11,279 nt of DNA from Pelagibacteraceae bacterium TMED146 (lineage in GTDB: Bacteria > Pseudomonadota > Alphaproteobacteria > Pelagibacterales > Pelagibacteraceae). A program made the position numbers and the translations under genes. A model generated the notes under the pieces. It saw nothing but the letters and a program-made list of their open reading frames with translations, was not told the origin of the DNA and did not search any database. The stretch is from assembly GCA_002171085.1 (NCBI GenBank), contig NHGV01000004.1:65296-76574 (forward strand), in the 5' to 3' direction. Below, piece by piece: positions 7,583 to 11,279 of this stretch. Numbering within the stretch: the stretch's first letter is position 1; each line of letters begins with the position of its first letter.

Positions 7583-8145
7583 ATTATTTTTTCAAGAGCT
7601 TCAGTATAAGCTTTGTGCTCTAACTTTAAAATTTTCTTTGCCAATGTTATTGGATTATCTGATTTAAGAATTTTAACTTTTTTTTGAATTATTATTTTAC
7701 CAGAGTCTAGCTTTTCATTTACATAATGTACTGTACATCCAGAAAATTTATATTTTGCCTTAACAGCTCTTTCGTGAGTATTTAGACCTTTTAGTTTTGG
7801 TAGGAGAGAGGGGTGAATATTCAATATTGGTATACCTGCTTTTTTTATAAAATTTGAAGATAGTATTCTCATAAATCCAGCCAAGCATATTATTTTAATC
7901 TTATTTATTTTAATCAGTCTCAAAGCTTTATTTTCAAAAGTAGATAGTTTTTTTTCAATGAAATAATTTTTAATCTTATTTTTTTTTGCAAAATCCAACC
8001 CTTTTGCATTTGATTGATTAGATAATACAAGGCTAACTTGATATTTGCTTCTTTTAAGTTTGGAACTTTTGATTAAAGCTTTTAGATTTGAACCTCTTCC
8101 AGAAATAAATACTGCTATTTTTAATTTAGAATTTAATTTCGCCAT
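7579..8145 (-). CDS. purN: Phosphoribosylglycinamide formyltransferase
   Basis: 188 residues, typical for the single-domain PurN. It formylates GAR using 10-formyltetrahydrofolate, step 3 of purine synthesis. KIAVFISGRGSNLKALI (9-25) is the phosphate-binding N-terminus. ICLAGFMRIL (86-95) lies in the folate/substrate cleft. ILNIHPSLLP (107-116) supplies catalytic N109 and H111, and CTVHYVNEKLDSG (137-149) supplies H140 and D147, matching N106, H108, H137 and D144 of the E. coli enzyme. The only reasonable start, ATG 8145-8143, lies 20 nt inside the end of purM with no Shine-Dalgarno sequence, so translation is likely coupled to purM. Most of the protein is Lys/Ile-biased like its neighbours. 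It converges on ndk. Confidence 0.95.
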   Translation of the reverse strand: MAKLNSKLKIAVFISGRGSNLKALIKSSKLKRSKYQVSLVLSNQSNAKGLDFAKKNKIKNYFIEKKLSTFENKALRLIKINKIKIICLAGFMRILSSNFIKKAGIPILNIHPSLLPKLKGLNTHERAVKAKYKFSGCTVHYVNEKLDSGKIIIQKKVKILKSDNPITLAKKILKLEHKAYTEALEKII

Positions 8146-9160
8146 TAAAAATAATTTTTTTATTACTTGAATTTATAATTTTACCAATCGGATAGGGCTT
8201 GTGTGTAGTTTTAAAAAAACTTTGAATTTTTTTAAGATTTCTTTTATTGATTATAAGACAAAATCCTACACCACAATTGAATGTTTTTAACATTTCATTA
8301 TCAGAGATATTACTTTGTTTTAAAAATTTAAAGATTTTTAAGGTTTTAATTTTATCTAAATCTATCTTTGCACCTTTACCTTTTGGCAATACTCTTGGTA
8401 AATTTTCAGTGATACCACCACCTGTAATATTACAGCATCCATTGACTAGATTTTTTGAATGTAACTTCAAAACTTCATTTGTATAAATTTTTGTAGGTTC
8501 TAATAATTTTTTTAGAATATTTTTATTTTTAACCTTTTTTAATTTCAATACATGTCTAACAAGCGAAAAACCATTTGAGTGTAATCCAGAAGATGGAATA
8601 GCTAAAATTAAATTATCTTTTTGAATTTTCTTTCCGTCCAAAATTTTAGATTTATCTACCACTCCAACTGAAAAACCTGCCATATCAAACTTTTTATTCG
8701 AATATATACCTGGCATTTCAGCTGTTTCTCCTCCAGCCAAATAACATTTTGAAATTTCACAGCCTTTAGCAATTCCTTTTAATAACTTTTTGTATTTATT
8801 TTTTTCAACTTTTCCTATTGCAATGTAATCCAAAAAAAATAACGGTCTTGCACCTTGAACGATCAGATCATTAACGCACATCGCAACCAGGTCTATTCCA
8901 ATTGTATCAAATTTATTTAATTTATTTGCCAATTCTAATTTAGTACCAACACCGTCAGTAGCTGAAACCAAAATAGGATTTTTAATTTTGTGAGGCTTTA
9001 AATCAAATAAAGAGCCAAAGCCTCCAATATTTTTAAAACCAGATATTGTTGAACCTTTAATTTTTGTTTTATTAGATAGGTTTGATATATATTTTACCAA
9101 TTTATTAGTATTTGATGTATCAACTCCACTTTGCTTGTATGTTAAGGTCTTTTTATGCAT
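8126..9160 (-). CDS. purM: Phosphoribosylformylglycinamidine cyclo-ligase (AIR synthetase)
   Basis: 344 residues, normal length. It closes the imidazole ring of AIR with ATP, step 5 of purine synthesis, as a cytosolic dimer. Motifs in order: LTYKQSGVD (6-14), ATDGVGTKL (67-75), GIDLVAMCVNDL (88-99), GARPLFFLDY (103-112), GGETAEMPG (143-151), SGLHSNGFSLVR (191-202), ITGGGITENLPRVLP (245-259), and MLKTFNCGVG (290-299). The start is certain: an in-frame TAA lies immediately before ATG 9160 and no other start codon precedes YKQSGVD. That ATG overlaps the start codon of the divergent DUF2066 gene. One oddity is Asn244 before ITGGG, where bacterial and animal enzymes normally have His (AHITGGG). 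purM precedes purN in the same transcript, the common bacterial order, although PurN acts earlier in the pathway. Confidence 0.96.
   Translation of the reverse strand: MHKKTLTYKQSGVDTSNTNKLVKYISNLSNKTKIKGSTISGFKNIGGFGSLFDLKPHKIKNPILVSATDGVGTKLELANKLNKFDTIGIDLVAMCVNDLIVQGARPLFFLDYIAIGKVEKNKYKKLLKGIAKGCEISKCYLAGGETAEMPGIYSNKKFDMAGFSVGVVDKSKILDGKKIQKDNLILAIPSSGLHSNGFSLVRHVLKLKKVKNKNILKKLLEPTKIYTNEVLKLHSKNLVNGCCNITGGGITENLPRVLPKGKGAKIDLDKIKTLKIFKFLKQSNISDNEMLKTFNCGVGFCLIINKRNLKKIQSFFKTTHKPYPIGKIINSSNKKIIFNGEIKF
9144..9147 (+). promoter_or_regulatory. Weak ribosome binding site of the DUF2066 gene
   Basis: AAGG, seven bases before ATG 9155, lies within the purM coding region on the other strand. 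An in-frame TAA at 9143-9145 stops any longer reading, and the next in-frame ATG (9185) would cut off the charged part of the signal peptide. The site therefore supports 9155 as the start, which is what makes the two divergent start codons overlap. Confidence 0.45.
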
Positions 9161-10192
9161 TTATTTAAAATATTTTTAACATTAATGTTTGTAATCTTAT
9201 TCTCTGTTAAGGCAAACTCTAGTATTTATATTGTTGATAATTATTCTTTTAAAACGTCATTAAAGAAAATAAAAATTAATAGAAATAAAGTAATTGAGAA
9301 TATAAAGAAAAAATCTTTAAATGACTTTTTAAAATCAATTACAATTCAGTCAGATTATAAGAGTATTAAAAAAATTAATGATTATCAAAATTACTTTAAA
9401 TATTTTATTGTCAAAGATGAATTGAAAACAGACAATATCTATGAAGTTATTTGTAAAATTGAATTTGATAAATTTAAAATTGATGATTTGCTAAAATCAC
9501 AAAATATTAAATATATAAATTTTAAAAGCAATCCTGTTCTTACTGTTATTGTTGAAAAGAAAAATAATGAAATAAATTATTGGTTAAATGATAGTTTTGA
9601 AAAAAACTGGAGTAAAAAATCAAATAATCTTATTAATGCATTTCTTCCAAATGGAGATTTGACTGATATTAATTTTTTAAAAGAAATAAACGTAAAATCT
9701 TATCAAATTACCAGAGTTGATCGATTAACAGCAAACTATGGTGTTAGAGATTTTATATTTATAGTTTTAGACCAGGATTTAGATAAAGAAAAAGAAAATG
9801 TTTTTGTTAAATACCAATTTAATGAATTAAAATTTTCGAATAAATTTAAACTTAAAGAATTTGACCAAACAAGTATTGATGAATTATTTGATAAATTAAT
9901 TTTAGAATTAAACAATTCATGGAAAGAAATTCAAATCTTATCACCATTAAAAAATAATAATTTTGTATTTCATTATAATTTAAAAAAATTATCTGATTAT
10001 GTTGAAATTAAAAAAATTTTAGAAAAAAATAAAAATACTATTTCGCTGGATGATATTGAGGTGACAAATAGTAAATACTTAGGAAATTTACTTTTTTCAG
10101 GCTCCAAGACCAATTTCATAGAATCTTTGGCAGAATTTAATTTAATTATTGAAAATAAAAATGGAAATATAAATTTAAAAAAAAATGACTGA
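9155..10192 (+). CDS. DUF2066-type exported protein of unknown function
   Basis: 345 residues. A signal peptide is clear (K5, hydrophobic core about 6-17, then SVKANSS), so the protein is probably periplasmic; no later membrane helix is seen and there is no lipobox. The assignment rests on a run of weak but ordered DUF2066 landmarks: a FDKFKIDDLLKSQNI segment (104-118), NPVLTVIVE (126-134), YWLNDSFEKNW (142-152) with the paired tryptophans, and FLPNGDLTDI (163-172), like the F-x(n)-L-x-x-x-G-I / P-x-L-V / L-W...P-W..A-W / P-L-G-D pattern of the alphaproteobacterial family. Position between purM and hda also matches many alphaproteobacteria. Function is not known for the family and I do not propose one. 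It overlaps hda by 8 nt, so the two genes are very likely co-transcribed. The protein is strongly biased to Lys, Asn and Ile. Confidence 0.75.
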   Translation: MHLFKIFLTLMFVILFSVKANSSIYIVDNYSFKTSLKKIKINRNKVIENIKKKSLNDFLKSITIQSDYKSIKKINDYQNYFKYFIVKDELKTDNIYEVICKIEFDKFKIDDLLKSQNIKYINFKSNPVLTVIVEKKNNEINYWLNDSFEKNWSKKSNNLINAFLPNGDLTDINFLKEINVKSYQITRVDRLTANYGVRDFIFIVLDQDLDKEKENVFVKYQFNELKFSNKFKLKEFDQTSIDELFDKLILELNNSWKEIQILSPLKNNNFVFHYNLKKLSDYVEIKKILEKNKNTISLDDIEVTNSKYLGNLLFSGSKTNFIESLAEFNLIIENKNGNINLKKND

Positions 10193-10841
10193 ACAACGAA
10201 TATTTAATTTTAATAATACTACAAGTTTTTTTGAAGAAAACTTTATTAGAGATATATCAAATAGTAATGTATTAGATTTTTTAGATAAATTTCCGAATTG
10301 GGAAACTAAGTTGATCAATATTGTTGGTGAAAAAAAATCAGGAAAATCTTTTATTTTAAAATTATTTAGAAAAAAAAATCAATTTGCTTACATAAATAGC
10401 AAAGAAGATTTTGAAAAGAAATATGATGAACTTTTTCTAGTTGATAAACTTATTTTAGATGGTTTTCAAATCAATGAAGATAAGTTTTTTTCATTAATAA
10501 ACCATTTTATACTTCATAAGAAATATTTAATTATATCATCAAGAGAACCTTTGACTGTGTTAGAAATTAAATTATTAGATTTGAAGTCAAGATTGAAAGA
10601 GTTTTTATTGATTGAAATACAAAATCCAAGCGATAATCTTATATATTCTTTAATCTTAAAGTACTTTTCTGATAATCAAATTGTTATAAAAAAAGATTTA
10701 GTAGAATATATTGTAAAAAAAGTAGACAGATCATATTCAAGAATTGAAAAATTTTTACTTAAATTAAATGATCAGAGTATAATTAAGAAAAAGAAAATAG
10801 ATTATAAATTAATCAATGAAGTTCTTAATGAAATGGTTTGA
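10185..10841 (+). CDS. hdaA: Hda/HdaA-type DnaA regulatory AAA+ protein
   Basis: 218 residues, typical of the short DnaA-like proteins of alphaproteobacteria. Seen: Walker A GEKKSGKS (48-55); a Walker B-like strand LILDG (89-93) in which the residue after Asp92 is Gly instead of a second Asp/Asn; sensor-1 strand LIISSREPL (115-123); DLKSRLKEF (132-140) with the box VII arginine R136; and a C-terminal lid with RSYSRIEKFL (182-191) resembling sensor 2. The DNA-binding domain IV of DnaA is absent, as expected for Hda. Residues 4-9, QRIFNF, fit a sliding-clamp binding peptide (Q-x-x-hydrophobic-x-aromatic), which Hda proteins carry at the N-terminus. Known role: with the DNA-loaded beta clamp it stimulates ATP hydrolysis by DnaA to stop re-initiation. 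Function here is by family and gene context. It overlaps the upstream DUF2066 gene by 8 nt and rnd tail-to-tail by 17 nt. Confidence 0.82.
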   Translation: MTEQRIFNFNNTTSFFEENFIRDISNSNVLDFLDKFPNWETKLINIVGEKKSGKSFILKLFRKKNQFAYINSKEDFEKKYDELFLVDKLILDGFQINEDKFFSLINHFILHKKYLIISSREPLTVLEIKLLDLKSRLKEFLLIEIQNPSDNLIYSLILKYFSDNQIVIKKDLVEYIVKKVDRSYSRIEKFLLKLNDQSIIKKKKIDYKLINEVLNEMV

Positions 10842-11279
10842 AATCTTTAATAAGGAATTTCTTTTTACCTGTAATAATTTTTTCATATAAATCATAAAAA
10901 ATTTTATTTCTCCATTTGGAATTTTTTTTAATACTTTTATATTCAGCAATATCAAATTTAGATGCAATTAGATTTTGATCAATAGAATATTTTTTTGATA
11001 CTAAAAATCTAAAAAATTCTAAACTCTTTACTTGAATTTCATTATTCTCTTTTTTAACTTTTATTTTTGAAAGTTTTTTTAATAAATTAGTAATATCTTT
11101 AATTTGATTTTGAGAAAAAGTTTTATTTTTTTTAATTGTATGAAAAGATTTATTTTTAATTATTGTAATGATTTCCTCATCTTTTAATATCCAGTTTTTT
11201 GGCAAGTTTTTTTTCTTACTTAAATCATCTCTTATTTTAATAAGATTTATAAAATTTTTATTATTATATAATTGAATAC
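10825..11279 (-). CDS. rnd: Ribonuclease D, C-terminal part (HRDC region)
   Basis: The reading frame is open from the stop at 10825-10827 to the right edge, giving about 151 residues of the C-terminus; the 5' part lies outside the window. A TTG at 11205 is internal, since the frame continues upstream through an RDDLSKKKNLPKNWILKDEE segment, which is the conserved RNase D entry into the first HRDC domain (R-x(n)-A..R-N-[VL]-P-[RK]-x-R-[VI]-L-[KR]-D-[DE]). The end, NLIASKFDIAEY...WRNKIF...ITGKKKFLI, matches the RNase D ending P-x-L-[IL]-A-[ST]-x-x-[DE]-[LI] ... W-R-x-x-[LV]-F ... G. RNase D is a 3'-5' exoribonuclease for tRNA 3' maturation; its catalytic DEDD domain is not visible here. HRDC domains bind RNA/DNA. 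It converges on hda with a 17-nt overlap. Confidence 0.8.
   Translation of the reverse strand, partial: IQLYNNKNFINLIKIRDDLSKKKNLPKNWILKDEEIITIIKNKSFHTIKKNKTFSQNQIKDITNLLKKLSKIKVKKENNEIQVKSLEFFRFLVSKKYSIDQNLIASKFDIAEYKSIKKNSKWRNKIFYDLYEKIITGKKKFLIKDFKPFH

Noticed and set aside
7597-7612. Hairpin AGCTT/AAGCT near the end of purN as a terminator
   Set aside because: The stem is five pairs, lies in conserved purN coding sequence, and is not followed by a T run in either direction.
9178-9189. Perfect 12-base palindrome AACATTAATGTT close to the purM/DUF2066 start, as an operator
   Set aside because: It lies in the signal-peptide codons, has no second copy that I can see, and AT-only-rich palindromes of this length arise easily here.
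10840-10866. GAAAT/ATTTC stem followed by five T as a terminator for hda
   Set aside because: A five-pair AT-rich stem with a 12-base loop is too weak and such patterns are frequent by chance at this base composition; it also lies in rnd coding sequence.
11205-11205. TTG 11205 as the start of a small independent 126-residue gene
   Set aside because: The frame stays open to the window edge and the upstream residues continue the RNase D family pattern.
1-11279. A new defence, mobile or CRISPR-like system
   Set aside because: Every stretch is accounted for by housekeeping genes in a conserved order; there are no direct repeats, integrase, transposase, tRNA or attachment-like sequences, and composition is uniform.

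Overview
The window comes from a very AT-rich, streamlined Gram-negative alphaproteobacterium. A few hand-counted lines run from about 10 to 30% G+C, mostly 20-25%. Most proteins are loaded with Lys, Asn and Ile, and TGA is read as stop (lptF, pepA, the DUF2066 gene and hda end in it). The gene orders lptF-lptG-lptD-surA-pdxA divergent from pepA, and purN/purM beside DUF2066 and an Hda-type AAA+ protein, are the alphaproteobacterial arrangement. Together with the extreme packing this points to a Pelagibacterales (SAR11)-like or similarly streamlined marine lineage; the exact clade is inference.

Layout. Bases 1-5696 hold a leftward block, in transcription order lptF, lptG, lptD, surA, pdxA (pdxA runs off the left edge). 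It encodes the inner-membrane and outer-membrane parts of lipopolysaccharide export, a periplasmic outer-membrane-protein chaperone, and a PdxA-family protein. Bases 5725-7582 hold the rightward pair pepA-ndk. Bases 7579-9160 hold the leftward pair purM-purN (steps 5 and 3 of purine synthesis). Bases 9155-10841 hold the rightward pair DUF2066 gene-hda. From 10825 to the right edge lies the C-terminal part of a leftward gene for ribonuclease D.

How they work together. LptF/LptG pull LPS out of the inner membrane and LptD inserts it in the outer leaflet; SurA helps fold barrels such as LptD, so the first block is an envelope-assembly operon. ndk, purM and purN serve nucleotide supply. Hda down-regulates DnaA after replication starts.

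With the starts chosen here only 31 bases of the 11,279 (1194-1196 and 5697-5724) are not protein-coding. Every other junction is an overlap: same-strand overlaps of 1, 4, 8, 8, 8 and 20 nt, tail-to-tail overlaps of 4 and 17 nt, and a head-to-head overlap of 6 nt in which two start codons form the palindrome ATGCAT. I see no RNA genes, mobile elements, CRISPR arrays or long repeats, and no stretch over 300 bases without a gene. I find no convincing new multi-gene system. The observations most worth following are the head-to-head start overlap, a SurA with no parvulin domain, a PdxA homologue that has lost key motifs, and the almost complete absence of non-coding DNA.
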